Counted from the first letter of the stretch, positions 33,530 through 44,321 are shown. The stretch: DNA of 64,000 nt from Alkalihalobacillus sp. CinArs1 (GCF_947387515.1 NZ_CANDOB010000002.1:930001-994000), one strand, 5' to 3'. Program-made: numbers and translations. The notes: generated by a model from the sequence alone, not told the origin.

Positions 33530-33776
33530 CTTCCGCCTTTCGTGTCTAGCTGCAGGCTCTCGAGTCGCTTCACCATTGCGATTGAATACAAAAAGCGTGT
33601 TCATTCGCAATGGTTCCAGCGCTTGTCGAGCCTATCCGGCCACCTCCGCCTTTCATGTCTAGCTGCAGCTCGCAGAAACTCTGATATTTCACCATTTCAA
33701 CCGAACACAAAAAGCGTGTTCAATTGAAATGCTTCCAATATCGCCGTTTCTAAACGCTCACTTCCGCCTTTCATGT

Positions 33777-33779
<3 letters not shown>
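33530..33779. repeat. Tandem ~115-bp hairpin units (2.2 copies)
   Basis: Units begin at 33530, 33643 and 33761 with the same head, YYTCCGCCTTTCRTGTCTA, followed in full copies by GCTGCAG. Each full unit then forms a long hairpin with an AAAAAGC loop: arms 33573-33589/33597-33613 in copy 1 and 33693-33708/33716-33731 in copy 2. Stem bases differ between copies but pairing is mostly kept. The third copy is only the head and ends at the trpS stop codon. CTGCAG-containing repeats of this kind are, to my knowledge, common between genes in Bacillaceae. Confidence 0.75.
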
Positions 33780-35076
<1,297 letters not shown>

Positions 35077-35113
35077 ATAAGTATATCTTAACGATACCTA
35101 CTCATGCAACAAT

Positions 35114-35485
35114 TCAACTACTTGTGATAATCACAGCGATAATAATGGTGATGATCATCCAAAAACCACCTGCAATCAATATCGGGTACGTGATGGGATT
35201 ATCATAATTCAGCCTATACGAAAGCTCTGATTTGTCTTCCTCAATCATTTGATGTTTAGTAGAAGATCTTAAAAATCTCTTGAAAGAATATACGATGCCA
35301 TCAAAAAATCCAGTTTGAACAACATGTAGTGCAGCACCGATCAATAGCATCGCGAGTGATATCATAAATAAAATATCAGATGCACCCTGGAAAGAAAAAC
35401 CATCATCGGATAGGATAGAAGTGATGACTGCTCCAAGTAAAGCAACTACGATTAGTACTATAGAACGTTTTAATAATGATTTCAT
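35114..35485 (-). CDS. DUF3899-like membrane protein
   Basis: 123 residues with three hydrophobic helices: residues ~8-25, ~38-58 and ~100-122. A cytoplasmic loop contains FFDGIVYSFKRFL, the feature that suggests DUF3899. Function unknown. It lies upstream of the trpS T-box in the same direction; the T-box leader starts just after its stop, so read-through into trpS is possible but not required. Confidence 0.65.
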   Translation of the reverse strand: MKSLLKRSIVLIVVALLGAVITSILSDDGFSFQGASDILFMISLAMLLIGAALHVVQTGFFDGIVYSFKRFLRSSTKHQMIEEDKSELSYRLNYDNPITYPILIAGGFWMIITIIIAVIITSS

Positions 35486-35920
35486 TGGAACCCCCGTCTT
35501 TGTTTGTCATTCATAAGTATAAAAAATGTAAACGATAAGAACAATAACTTATAGTTAATTACACAAAAGTAATTTATTAGAAAATTATGTTTCATGCATA
35601 GGTTATTCACTTTAAAGCACTACATACTTTTAGATACATGGCACTAGTTAGATTTTCATGCAAAAGCATGCAAAAGTACAAATCACTACCCAAAACCCCG
35701 AATTACATACTAGGTCTTTTGGACTATCTTTTGTTATGCAAACGTAATGCTGACGCGGTTTTTGTAAATTCTCGTTAAAATTACATATGCAAAATAGTTA
35801 GAAAACTTGTATAATACGAGTTGTGGGAAGGAGCGAGTCAAATTTTTAGATAATTTGATGAATTTCGTCTCACGAGAAAATGGCTTTTATAGCTACATAA
35901 TTTAAGGGAGGTCACACAGC
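35486..35920 (+). promoter_or_regulatory. Long AT-rich upstream region of oppA
   Basis: 435 bases without a gene. A TATAAT -10 box is at 35810-35815, giving a leader of about 100 bases before oppA; no good -35 box is visible. ATGCAAA occurs at 35658, 35668, 35736 and 35787, the first two as a direct repeat of CATGCAAAAG one helical turn apart. GGGAGG at about 35908 is the oppA ribosome site. The rest is AT-rich without recognisable signals. Confidence 0.6.
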
Positions 35921-37609
35921 ATGAAGAAATCAAGATGGACTCTTGTCCTATCTCTTGTGCTAGTTTTGAGCATGTTCCTTTCCGCTTGCGGCGGTGGCGG
36001 CTCAAACGAAGGTAATGGAAATGCTGGAGGAGACGACAGCGGATCTGAATCAGCTAAACAAGAGCTGAATCTAACTGATAGTGCAGAAATTCCTTCAATG
36101 GACACTACTCAGGCAACAGATACAACTTCATTCAAAGCAATGAACCAAGTTTTTGAAGGCCTATACCGCCTAGACAAAAACAACGAACCAACACTTGGTG
36201 TTGCGGCTGATGAGCCAGAAGTAGAAGAAAAAGACGGTGAAACTGTTTATACTTTTACACTTCGCGAAGATGCTAAATGGTCTGACGGTTCTCAAGTAAC
36301 TGCAGAAGACTTCATCTACGCTTGGCACAAAGCTCTACACCCAGACACTCTTTCTCCTTACGCTTCCATGTTTGGAACTGCAGGAATCAAGAACGGTAAC
36401 GCAATCGTTACTGAAGGCGATCCTCTATACGGTAAGGTTGAAGAACTAGGTGCTAAAGCAGTTGACGAAAAAACTCTTGAACTCACAGTTGAAAGCAAGA
36501 CTCCTTACTTCAAGTCTCTTTTAACTTTCGCAACGTTCTATCCACAACCTAAAGGTTTTGCTGAAGAGCAAGGCGACAAGTACGCTCTTGAAGCAGACAC
36601 TATGCTTTACAACGGCCCATTCGTATTCTCTGAGTGGAACCACGGTGAAGGCTGGAACTACAAGAAGAACACTGAATACTGGGATGCTGATGTTGTAAGT
36701 CTTGAAAACATCTCTGTAAAAGTAGTACAAGACGTTGCTACTGCAGTAAACCTTTATGAAACTGGAAAGATTGACCGCGCTGGTCTTAGCTCTGACTTCG
36801 TAGATCAGTTCCAAGATAGAGAAGATTTCTCTACTATTCTTGAGCCAACAATGTTCTTCCTTCGTATGAACCAGGAGAACGAAGCTCTTGCTAACAAAAA
36901 CGTACGTAAAGCACTATTCCTTGCGTATGACCGTGAAGGACTTGTAAACGTTCTTCTTAACAACGGTTCAATCGCTGCGAAATACTTCGTACCTTCAGAC
37001 TTTGTAAGCGGACCAAATGGCGATGATTTCCGTGATCACGCTCCAGACGGTTTCCACGCTGACATGGGTGAAGCAGAAGCGAAAGAAGCTTGGGCAGCTG
37101 GACTTGAAGAGCTTGGTATGGATTCTGTAGAACTTGAATTCTTAACAACTGACTCTGAGCTTGCTTCTAAGATTGCAGAATATGCAAAAGAGCAGTATGA
37201 GTCTAAGCTTGACGGACTTACTCTTACTATCAACAAGCAGCCATGGAAGCAGTTCCTAGAGCTTGAAGATAACGGAGAATTTGATATCTCAACTGGTGGT
37301 TGGGGTCCTGACTATCCAGATCCAATGACATTCCTTTACATGTTTGAAACTGACGGTGCATACAACCGTATGGCTTACTCAAGCGAGAAGTATGATGAGC
37401 TAGTTTCAAACGCTAAAACTGAAACTGACGCTGCTAAGCGTTGGGAAATGATGCAAGAAGCTGAAACAGTACTAATGGAAGAGGACATCGCAATCGTTCC
37501 TACTTACCAACGTGGTCTTGCAATCCTTCAAAAGGATTACGTTAAGAACTACTATGTACACCCATTCGGTGCTGACGCATCTTACAAGTGGATTAAGATT
37601 GAAAAATAA
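35921..37609 (+). CDS. oppA: Oligopeptide ABC transporter substrate-binding lipoprotein
   Basis: 562 residues. The signal peptide ends in the lipobox LSAC (Cys23 or so), followed by a glycine/serine-rich linker. The solute-binding family 5 signature spans YTFTLREDAKWSDGSQVTAEDFIYAWHKAL. It binds peptides outside the membrane for import by OppBCDF. In bacilli this import also carries Phr/PapR-type signals for competence and sporulation. Codon use is strongly biased, as expected for an abundant protein. A strong hairpin separates it from oppB. Confidence 0.95.
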   Translation: MKKSRWTLVLSLVLVLSMFLSACGGGGSNEGNGNAGGDDSGSESAKQELNLTDSAEIPSMDTTQATDTTSFKAMNQVFEGLYRLDKNNEPTLGVAADEPEVEEKDGETVYTFTLREDAKWSDGSQVTAEDFIYAWHKALHPDTLSPYASMFGTAGIKNGNAIVTEGDPLYGKVEELGAKAVDEKTLELTVESKTPYFKSLLTFATFYPQPKGFAEEQGDKYALEADTMLYNGPFVFSEWNHGEGWNYKKNTEYWDADVVSLENISVKVVQDVATAVNLYETGKIDRAGLSSDFVDQFQDREDFSTILEPTMFFLRMNQENEALANKNVRKALFLAYDREGLVNVLLNNGSIAAKYFVPSDFVSGPNGDDFRDHAPDGFHADMGEAEAKEAWAAGLEELGMDSVELEFLTTDSELASKIAEYAKEQYESKLDGLTLTINKQPWKQFLELEDNGEFDISTGGWGPDYPDPMTFLYMFETDGAYNRMAYSSEKYDELVSNAKTETDAAKRWEMMQEAETVLMEEDIAIVPTYQRGLAILQKDYVKNYYVHPFGADASYKWIKIEK

Positions 37610-37623
37610 TTAAAGCTTTTCAG

Positions 37624-37659
37624 GAGAGTATATGTCATCCTGACATATACTCTCTTTTT
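37624..37659 (+). terminator. Internal terminator between oppA and oppB
   Basis: GAGAGTATATGTCA (37624-37637) and TGACATATACTCTC (37641-37654) form a perfect 14-bp stem with loop TCC, followed by TTTTT. A TATAAT box (37743-37748) lies downstream, before oppB. Confidence 0.88.
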
Positions 37660-37783
37660 ACCTGTATTAAAAAAAATGTCGAATGATAGCTAAATTATCA
37701 GAAAGATAAAAATAATATCTGGTTATTCACTGTTTTTCGACTTATAATTAAAAAGCAGGTATTTCTCGAGGAGGTTGGTTGTA

Positions 37784-38713
37784 GTGGGACGTTATATCGG
37801 TGGAAGGGTAGTTTCAATGGTTATTACCTTTCTAATTATTGCTTCACTAACGTTTTTCCTGATGAAGCTTCTCCCTGGTACACCTTTTAATAACCAGGAA
37901 AAGCTAAGTGATGCACAAATCGTACAACTTAATGAAAAGTATGGACTAAATGATCCAGTAGCAGTTCAGTACTTTACTTACATGACAAACTTATTTAAGG
38001 GTGATCTTGGTGTCTCCTTCCAGCAGGACGGCCGTCAAGTATCAACGATTATTGGAGAACGTATTGGTCCATCTGCTTATCTAGGTTTTCAATCATTAGT
38101 GGTAGGTACTATTTTAGGGTTAGTTCTTGGAATAGTTGCAGCATTAAGACATAATTCCATTTGGGACTACGGAACAATGGTCGTAGCCGTACTCGGTATC
38201 TCAATTCCAAGTTTTGTTATCGCTGGCCTTATGCAGTATTGGTTTGGTGTTAAGTGGCAGCTTCTACCAGTAGCATACTGGGACGGCTTCGCATATACAA
38301 TCATGCCAACAATTGCGATTGCTTCAATTGTTGTTGCGACGATCGCTCGTTTCATGAGAACAGAGATGCTTGAGGTTCTTGGACAAGATTATATCGTAAC
38401 AGCGAAAGCAAAGGGCTTAAGCAGTACAGCGGTTGTTATTAGACATACAATCCGTAATGCTTCTATACCTATCATTACAATTATGGGACCACTGGTTGTA
38501 GGTCTAATGACAGGTACTCTAGTTATTGAAAGAATATTTGTAATCCCAGGTCTTGGTGAGAAATTTGTTAACTCCATTTTGACAAATGATTTCCCAATCA
38601 TTATGGGAACGACCTTATTCTTTAGTTTTCTGTTTATTTTAGTAATCTTATTGGTTGACATTTTATATGGAATTGTTGACCCTCGAATTCGTTTAGCGGG
38701 AGGGAAAGAGTAA
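37784..38713 (+). CDS. oppB: Oligopeptide ABC transporter permease OppB
   Basis: 309 residues from GTG 37784 with AGGAGGTT upstream; a TTG three codons earlier sits inside that ribosome site. Six membrane helices; the EAA loop is LEVLGQDYIVTAKAKGLSSTAVVIRHTIRNA and the C-terminus DILYGIVDPRIRL is typical. Forms the membrane channel with OppC. The stop overlaps the oppC start. Confidence 0.94.
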   Translation: MGRYIGGRVVSMVITFLIIASLTFFLMKLLPGTPFNNQEKLSDAQIVQLNEKYGLNDPVAVQYFTYMTNLFKGDLGVSFQQDGRQVSTIIGERIGPSAYLGFQSLVVGTILGLVLGIVAALRHNSIWDYGTMVVAVLGISIPSFVIAGLMQYWFGVKWQLLPVAYWDGFAYTIMPTIAIASIVVATIARFMRTEMLEVLGQDYIVTAKAKGLSSTAVVIRHTIRNASIPIITIMGPLVVGLMTGTLVIERIFVIPGLGEKFVNSILTNDFPIIMGTTLFFSFLFILVILLVDILYGIVDPRIRLAGGKE

Positions 38714-39741
38714 TGAGTATGCAACAAGAAAAACTACACGACCTTACAGATGATATGTTTCAGCCCGCTAATATCGATGATTCTGAGAATGAATTGATAG
38801 CCGGTGAAAGTACTGGCTTTTGGAAAGATGCTTGGAGACGTTTGAAGAAAAACCCAGGTGCAATCATTGGGTTGGTAATTATCTTTGTCATCACTTTCTT
38901 AGCTATCTTTGGGCCCTATATGAACGAACATGACTATCGTACGCAGGAGCTAACTAGAGCGAAGCTGCCTGCTAAAGTGCCTGTTTTAGAAAACTTTGAT
39001 TTTCTAGGAGTAAACGGTGTAGATATTCGTGGCGTGGACCAATATGAAGCGAAAGGTTATGAAGATGAGTATTTCTGGTTCGGTACCGATGAATTCGGAC
39101 GTGATCAGTGGACTCGTGTTTGGCAAGGTACACGTATTTCACTATTTATTGCTGCAGCGGCAGCATTCATTGACTTTGTAATCGGAGTTGCTTACGGCGG
39201 TATCTCAGCTTATTACGGTGGACGAGTAGATAATGTTCTACAGCGTATTATCGAGGTACTAGTAGGAATTCCAAACTTGATTTTGATCATCCTAGCGATT
39301 CTAATATTTGAACCCGGTATATTCTCGATTATCGTAGCCTTATCCTTAACAGGATGGGTCGGAATGTCGCGTATCGTACGTGGACAGGTTCTGAAGTTAA
39401 AAACACAAGAATTCGTACTAGCGTCACGTACTCTTGGAGCAACAAGTGGCCGTGTTATAGGTAAACACTTGATTCCAAACGTACTTGGTCAGATCATCAT
39501 CACGACGATGTTTACGATCCCTGGAGCAATATTCTTTGAAGCATTCTTAAGCTTTATCGGTCTAGGTATCAGACCACCAGAAGCTTCACTAGGTTCAATT
39601 ATCAACAACGGTTTCTCAAGCCTACAAATCTACCCTCACTTAGTGTTATGGCCGTCGATCATCATTTCATTGATCATGATTGCCTTTAACCTTGTAGGTG
39701 ATGGGCTTCGAGATGCATTTGATCCAAAGCTACGTAAATAG
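38713..39741 (+). CDS. oppC: Oligopeptide ABC transporter permease OppC
   Basis: 342 residues. An N-terminal soluble segment (~40 residues) precedes the first helix (GAIIGLVIIFVITFLAIFGPY). The EAA loop is FVLASRTLGATSGRVIGKHLIPN and the C-terminus ends NLVGDGLRDAFDPKL. Starts in a TAATG overlap with oppB, so translation is coupled. Confidence 0.95.
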   Translation: MSMQQEKLHDLTDDMFQPANIDDSENELIAGESTGFWKDAWRRLKKNPGAIIGLVIIFVITFLAIFGPYMNEHDYRTQELTRAKLPAKVPVLENFDFLGVNGVDIRGVDQYEAKGYEDEYFWFGTDEFGRDQWTRVWQGTRISLFIAAAAAFIDFVIGVAYGGISAYYGGRVDNVLQRIIEVLVGIPNLILIILAILIFEPGIFSIIVALSLTGWVGMSRIVRGQVLKLKTQEFVLASRTLGATSGRVIGKHLIPNVLGQIIITTMFTIPGAIFFEAFLSFIGLGIRPPEASLGSIINNGFSSLQIYPHLVLWPSIIISLIMIAFNLVGDGLRDAFDPKLRK

Positions 39742-39749
39742 GGGGGATT

Positions 39750-40823
39750 ATGATGGAAAGAATTCTAGACGTAAACGATCTGCATGTCTCCTTTGATACG
39801 TTTGCTGGAGAAGTCAAAGCAGTTCGAGGAGTAAACTTCCATTTAAATAAAGGTGAAACATTAGCAATTGTAGGAGAATCAGGCTCTGGTAAGTCCGTAA
39901 CATCAAAGGCAGTAATGCGTTTGATTCCTGATCCTCCTGGACGAATTAAGCAAGGTGAAATTAAATTCGGTGACCGTGACCTTTCTAAGCTTTCTGAGAA
40001 GGAAATGCAAAAGATCCGCGGTTCAGAAATTTCGATGATCTTCCAGGATCCAATGACATCTCTTAATCCTACGATGACAGTAGGTAAGCAGATCATGGAA
40101 GGTTTGATCAAGCACCAAAATATGAATAAATCTGAAGCAAAGGAACGTGCGATTGAGCTACTTAAGCTAGTAGGTATCCCAGATGCTGAGGGTCGAGTAA
40201 CACAGTATCCTCACCAATTCTCTGGTGGTATGCGTCAGCGTGTTGTTATCGCGATCGCACTTGCTTGTAACCCAAGAGTTCTTATTGCAGATGAGCCTAC
40301 TACAGCACTTGATGTAACGATTCAAGCTCAAATTCTTGAGCTATTGAAAGATCTTCAAGAAAAGATGGGAACTTCTATCATCTTTATCACTCACGATCTA
40401 GGCGTTGTAGCAAACATCGCTGATCGCGTAGCTGTTATGTATGCTGGTAAAATCGTTGAGACAGGTACAGTAGATGAGATCTTCTACAACCCTCAACATC
40501 CATATACATGGGGTCTTCTTGGTTCGATGCCGAGTCTAGAAGCTACTGAAGAGGATTTGATCGCAATTCCTGGGTCTCCTCCAGACTTACTAGATCCACC
40601 GAAAGGAGACGCATTCGCTCCTCGTAACCCATACGCGATGAAGATCGATACTGAGATGGAGCCACCTCTTTTCAAAGTATCTGATACTCATTACGCAGCA
40701 ACGTGGTTGTTGCACGAAAAAGCACCAAAAGTAGAACCGCCAGCAGCGATTAAGAAACGCCTACGCGGCATGGCTCCAGACGAGCCGATCATTGCCACGA
40801 AAGATGGTGAAAGAAATGTCTAA
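39750..40823 (+). CDS. oppD: Oligopeptide ABC transporter ATPase OppD
   Basis: 357 residues. Walker [10 protein letters not shown]-loop [10 protein letters not shown], signature QFSGGMRQR, Walker [14 protein letters not shown]. The C-terminal oligopeptide-transporter extension ([20 protein letters not shown]) lacks the cysteines that in many OppD proteins bind an iron-sulfur cluster. Two ATG codons in tandem (39750, 39753) follow GGGGGG; either may start. Overlaps oppF by eight bases. Confidence 0.95.
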   Translation: MMERILDVNDLHVSFDTFAGEVKAVRGVNFHLNKGETLAIVGESGSGKSVTSKAVMRLIPDPPGRIKQGEIKFGDRDLSKLSEKEMQKIRGSEISMIFQDPMTSLNPTMTVGKQIMEGLIKHQNMNKSEAKERAIELLKLVGIPDAEGRVTQYPHQFSGGMRQRVVIAIALACNPRVLIADEPTTALDVTIQAQILELLKDLQEKMGTSIIFITHDLGVVANIADRVAVMYAGKIVETGTVDEIFYNPQHPYTWGLLGSMPSLEATEEDLIAIPGSPPDLLDPPKGDAFAPRNPYAMKIDTEMEPPLFKVSDTHYAATWLLHEKAPKVEPPAAIKKRLRGMAPDEPIIATKDGERNV

Positions 40824-41754
40824 CCAAGAAAAACTACTCGAAATTAAAAACCTAAAACAGCATTTCAAAGTGGGTAAGAGTACTGTGAAAGCTGTTGATG
40901 GATTAACATTTGATATTAAAAAAGGTGAAACGTTTGGACTTGTTGGAGAGTCTGGTTGTGGTAAATCAACAACAGGTCGTACGATCATCCGTCTATATGA
41001 TGCAACTGACGGCGAAGTTATCTTTAAGGGAGAAGACGTTCACGGCAAAAAGTCTGCTAAAGATCTGAAAAAATTCAATCGTAAAATGCAGATGATTTTC
41101 CAAGATCCTTACGCGTCACTTAACCCAAGAATGACAGTTGCTGATATCATTGCAGAAGGAATCGATATTCATAACCTAGCAGAATCCAAGCAAGCTAGAA
41201 TGGATAAAGTACATGAGCTGCTTGAAACGGTAGGTCTTAACAAAGAGCACGCTAACCGTTACCCTCACGAATTTAGTGGTGGACAAAGACAGCGTATCGG
41301 TATCGCTCGCGCACTAGCCGTAGATCCTGAATTTATCATTGCCGATGAGCCGATTTCAGCTCTTGACGTTTCGATTCAGGCACAGGTTGTTAACTTGATG
41401 AAAAAGCTTCAGCGTGAAAAAGGTTTAACATACCTTTTCATCGCACACGATCTTTCCATGGTTAAATACATTAGTGATCGTATTGGTGTGATGTATCGTG
41501 GACAAATCGTTGAATTGGCAGAGAGTGAAGAGCTTTATCGTAATCCTCTCCATTCTTATACGCAATCGCTTCTATCTGCGATTCCACTACCGGATCCTGA
41601 GTATGAGCGTTCAAGACAGCGTATGGTGTACGATCCAGAGAAGAATTTGCCTGAGAACGGCGAAGAAAGAATCCTTCGTGAAGTATCGGATGGCCACTGG
41701 GTTGCTTGTACGGAAGAAGAGTACAACAAACTAAAGAAAACCGTAACGGTATAA
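40816..41754 (+). CDS. oppF: Oligopeptide ABC transporter ATPase OppF
   Basis: 312 residues from ATG 40816. Walker [22 protein letters not shown], signature EFSGGQRQR, Walker [14 protein letters not shown], and the C-terminal ABC-peptide extension including the ...[12 protein letters not shown] part. Second ATPase of the Opp importer. The ribosome site within oppD is weak (GGTGAAAG), consistent with coupled translation. Last gene of the operon. Confidence 0.94.
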   Translation: MSNQEKLLEIKNLKQHFKVGKSTVKAVDGLTFDIKKGETFGLVGESGCGKSTTGRTIIRLYDATDGEVIFKGEDVHGKKSAKDLKKFNRKMQMIFQDPYASLNPRMTVADIIAEGIDIHNLAESKQARMDKVHELLETVGLNKEHANRYPHEFSGGQRQRIGIARALAVDPEFIIADEPISALDVSIQAQVVNLMKKLQREKGLTYLFIAHDLSMVKYISDRIGVMYRGQIVELAESEELYRNPLHSYTQSLLSAIPLPDPEYERSRQRMVYDPEKNLPENGEERILREVSDGHWVACTEEEYNKLKKTVTV

Positions 41755-41760
41755 TTAGAA

Positions 41761-41800
41761 AAAGGCTGCATTTCATTTGAAATGCAGCCTTTTATTTTTT
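41761..41800 (+). terminator. Terminator of the opp operon
   Basis: AAAGGCTGCATTTCA (41761-41775) pairs with TGAAATGCAGCCTTT (41778-41792), followed by T-rich sequence. Confidence 0.92.
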
Positions 41801-41962
41801 GTTTTTAATTTTGTATTTTACAATGTAGATTAGATAAATTGTAATTGTTACGAAAAGGATTGCTTGAATAAAAAGGGATAAGTTCAATGAAGTAGAATAG
41901 TCTATTAAAATCGCTGTTATGAGTACTAGTGTAGAAACTAGCAGTATGAGTCTTATTGCCAT
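41792..41962 (-). CDS. Small membrane protein, 56 residues
   Basis: ATG 41962 with AAGGAG eight bases upstream, TAA at 41792. Product MAIRLILLVSTLVLITAILI, then a short polar DYSTSLN turn, a second helix FIQAILFVTITIYLIYIV and a basic KYKIKNKK tail: a two-helix hairpin. It is divergent from the gene at 42004, and its 3' end touches the opp terminator. No family recognised. AT-rich compared with neighbours. Confidence 0.65.
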   Translation of the reverse strand: MAIRLILLVSTLVLITAILIDYSTSLNLSLFIQAILFVTITIYLIYIVKYKIKNKK

Positions 41963-42003
41963 GGTTTAAAACTCCTTATGTAAAAGATAAAAGGGGGATG
42001 AAG

Positions 42004-42396
42004 ATGATTTTTTATTCGTATAATCCCGAGTTTGATAAAGAATCATTACAATTATTAAGAAGTCATAATCAAGACGCGTGTTCAGGTGAACCATCTAATG
42101 ATTCAATTATTTATATACTCGAAGCAAACGATGCGCCTGTTGGTTATATATGGATTCAAATGAAGGATGATCAAGCTGAGCTTTTTGAATTTTACTTTAA
42201 TGGTCATCATGAAAAGAAGTGGGCACTATACGATTTCGTTGTTCGCACATCAAAAAAACAAGGGAAGACTAGTTTAATTATGAAGCTTCCTAGTGGAGAA
42301 AGACAAGAAGAATTTATGATGAAGTGGGGAGGGAAGGTGATGGAAAGGAAGAAAGAAGAGAGCATTGTGAAGATTCCTTTCCAAATTAATACATGA
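42004..42396 (+). CDS. Putative GNAT-like acetyltransferase, 130 residues
   Basis: From ATG 42004, AAGGGGG upstream. The central part IYILEANDAPVGYIWIQMKDDQAELFEFYF resembles strands 2-4 of a GNAT fold, but the acetyl-CoA loop (Q/R-x-x-G-x-G/A) is not obvious. Short for the family. Function unknown; a degenerate or divergent GNAT is my best reading. One base separates its stop from that of the convergent HD gene. Confidence 0.5.
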   Translation: MIFYSYNPEFDKESLQLLRSHNQDACSGEPSNDSIIYILEANDAPVGYIWIQMKDDQAELFEFYFNGHHEKKWALYDFVVRTSKKQGKTSLIMKLPSGERQEEFMMKWGGKVMERKKEESIVKIPFQINT

Positions 42397-42397
42397 G

Positions 42398-42922
42398 TTA
42401 GACACTTTGCTGAAGGCGAGAATCCTGTGCGATCAATTCATCTAATTCTGCTAAACGTTCTGCAGCTTCTGCCTCTGAGATTACTTTGTAATGGTGATTT
42501 CCGTTTGGTTCTTCATCAGCTTCGTCTGCCATCGCGACCACTTCTTGAAGTGAAGTACGTTGTACAGTTCCCTTAAAATAAGAGTCCGTGTGAAACAAGA
42601 TTGCAACAGCAATTTCTTTTGCTGCTTCTGGATCTTCACCTAATCGAATGAGCATCTTGTGTGCACGTTCTGCGCCTTTGATCGCATGGATGTCATTTTG
42701 TTTATAAAGCTCAAAGTCCCATTCTCCATTGCGATACCAAGTATAATGTCCGATATCGTGTAGAAGTGCAGCTTTTGTAGCTAAATCTGCATTAACTCCC
42801 TTCTGGCAGGCAAGGTCGTAAGCCTTTTGAGCGACTGTAACCGCATGAGCTAGTCCAGCTCTTTTCAAGTACTTTCTAGCAAATGGTAATTGAAAAATAT
42901 CTGTAAGTGTAACGTTTCTCAT
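42398..42922 (-). CDS. HD-domain phosphohydrolase-like protein
   Basis: 174 residues from ATG 42922 with GAGGAGG upstream. Metal-binding HD pattern: HAVTVAQKAYDLA, then ALLHDIGHYTW (His-Asp), H in NDIHAIKGAERAH, and FHTDSYFKG. Such proteins cleave nucleotide or other phosphates with two metal ions. The exact substrate is unknown; the residues look intact, so it is likely active. Confidence 0.82.
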   Translation of the reverse strand: MRNVTLTDIFQLPFARKYLKRAGLAHAVTVAQKAYDLACQKGVNADLATKAALLHDIGHYTWYRNGEWDFELYKQNDIHAIKGAERAHKMLIRLGEDPEAAKEIAVAILFHTDSYFKGTVQRTSLQEVVAMADEADEEPNGNHHYKVISEAEAAERLAELDELIAQDSRLQQSV

Positions 42923-43109
42923 GGTTAACTGCCTCCTCGCTATCCTAAATGTTTTTCTAAAAATCATACCATGTACTCAAAATGAACGCAACTGATACCG
43001 TTCACTAAAAAGACAAAAAAAGACTTCGTGAAATTTACTGGAAGTTCTTTCAAAGTGTTAATAAACGTCTTATAATAGAGGAGGCATAACAATAAAGGAG
43101 AGAGAAGCT

Positions 43110-44321
43110 GTGCGTATTTTCAAAGTTGGGTTGAGAAACCTAGTGGCAACGGTTTTGATTTTTTCTGTTATTGGGCAACCAGCTCTCGCAGAAGAATCAG
43201 CTCTAGAAGCTAAAGATCATGATGGAATCAAAGTTGAAGGGAAAGTGTTGAAGCTTCCAGATACACTTCCTCGATTCGTGTATGATTCAGGATTAAGTTT
43301 TGAATATCCTGATGCTGTAAGAGGTATTTATCTTACAGGACATTCAGCCGGTGGAGCAAAATTCGATAAGCTGATCGATTTTGTGAATTCGACCGAATTG
43401 AATTCGATGGTTATCGACATTAAAGATGATTTTGGTAATCTTACATATGAACCAAAGGAAGATTCTCCACTAGCTAAGTTGGATATCGGCAAACCTTTCA
43501 TGAAAGATCCGCGTAAGGTACTTGAAGAGCTAGAGAAGAATGAAATCTATCCGATTGCTAGAGTAGTAGTTTTTAAAGATAGTGTACTAGCTGAAGCACG
43601 TCCAGAGCTCTCCTATAAAGATGGAAACGCTATTTGGAAGAATGGAAGAGGAGAAGCATTCGTAAACCCATTCAGTAAAGAGGTATGGGATTACAATGTA
43701 GAGATCGCGATCGAAGCTGCGAAAATGGGCTTTAAGGAAATTCAGTTTGATTATGTTCGATTCCCTGAAGGGTTCGAAAAGCGTGACACTTCTCTTACGT
43801 ACACAATGGGCGATTACAAAGATCTCGAAATGGAAAACGTCCAGAAACGAGTTGCTGCAGTTACAGACTTCGTAGCATACGCAAACTCTAAGCTAGAACC
43901 TTATGGAGTGGATGTGTCTGTAGATATCTTTGGCTATTCTGCAACGATTCCAGAAGCGCCTGGCATTGGGCAAAACTTCTCGAAGATCTCTGAGAACGTT
44001 GACGTAATCTCATCCATGATCTATCCGAGTCATTGGGGTCCTTACTTCGGTATTTCTAAACCAGACCTAGAGCCATTCAAGCTCATCGATGAGTATGCTC
44101 AAGTGGAGAATAAAGTGCTAGCTGCATTAGACACACCACCTACGAGCAGACCGTGGATACAAGACTTCACTGCGAGTTACCTAGGAAGCGGAAATTACTT
44201 AAATTACGGTAAAGCCGAAGTAGAAGCACAAATAAAAGCACTTAAAAAGAACAATATCAACGAATTCTTGCTTTGGAATGCAGGAAACACGTATACGAAT
44301 AACGTTGATTACACACCATAA
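43110..44321 (+). CDS. Secreted putative glycoside hydrolase, DUF4015 family
   Basis: 403 residues from GTG 43110, AAAGGAGAG upstream. A Sec signal peptide (FKVGLRNLVATVLIFSVIG...) ends at about ALAEE. The mature region has VRGIYLTGHSAGG, STELNSMVIDIKDDFGNL, FKEIQFDYVRFPEG and VDVISSMIYPSHWGP, all features of the DUF4015 TIM barrel. Aspartate in QFDYVRFP is the likely catalytic region. Polysaccharide target unknown; exported to the wall or medium. Confidence 0.85.
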   Translation: MRIFKVGLRNLVATVLIFSVIGQPALAEESALEAKDHDGIKVEGKVLKLPDTLPRFVYDSGLSFEYPDAVRGIYLTGHSAGGAKFDKLIDFVNSTELNSMVIDIKDDFGNLTYEPKEDSPLAKLDIGKPFMKDPRKVLEELEKNEIYPIARVVVFKDSVLAEARPELSYKDGNAIWKNGRGEAFVNPFSKEVWDYNVEIAIEAAKMGFKEIQFDYVRFPEGFEKRDTSLTYTMGDYKDLEMENVQKRVAAVTDFVAYANSKLEPYGVDVSVDIFGYSATIPEAPGIGQNFSKISENVDVISSMIYPSHWGPYFGISKPDLEPFKLIDEYAQVENKVLAALDTPPTSRPWIQDFTASYLGSGNYLNYGKAEVEAQIKALKKNNINEFLLWNAGNTYTNNVDYTP

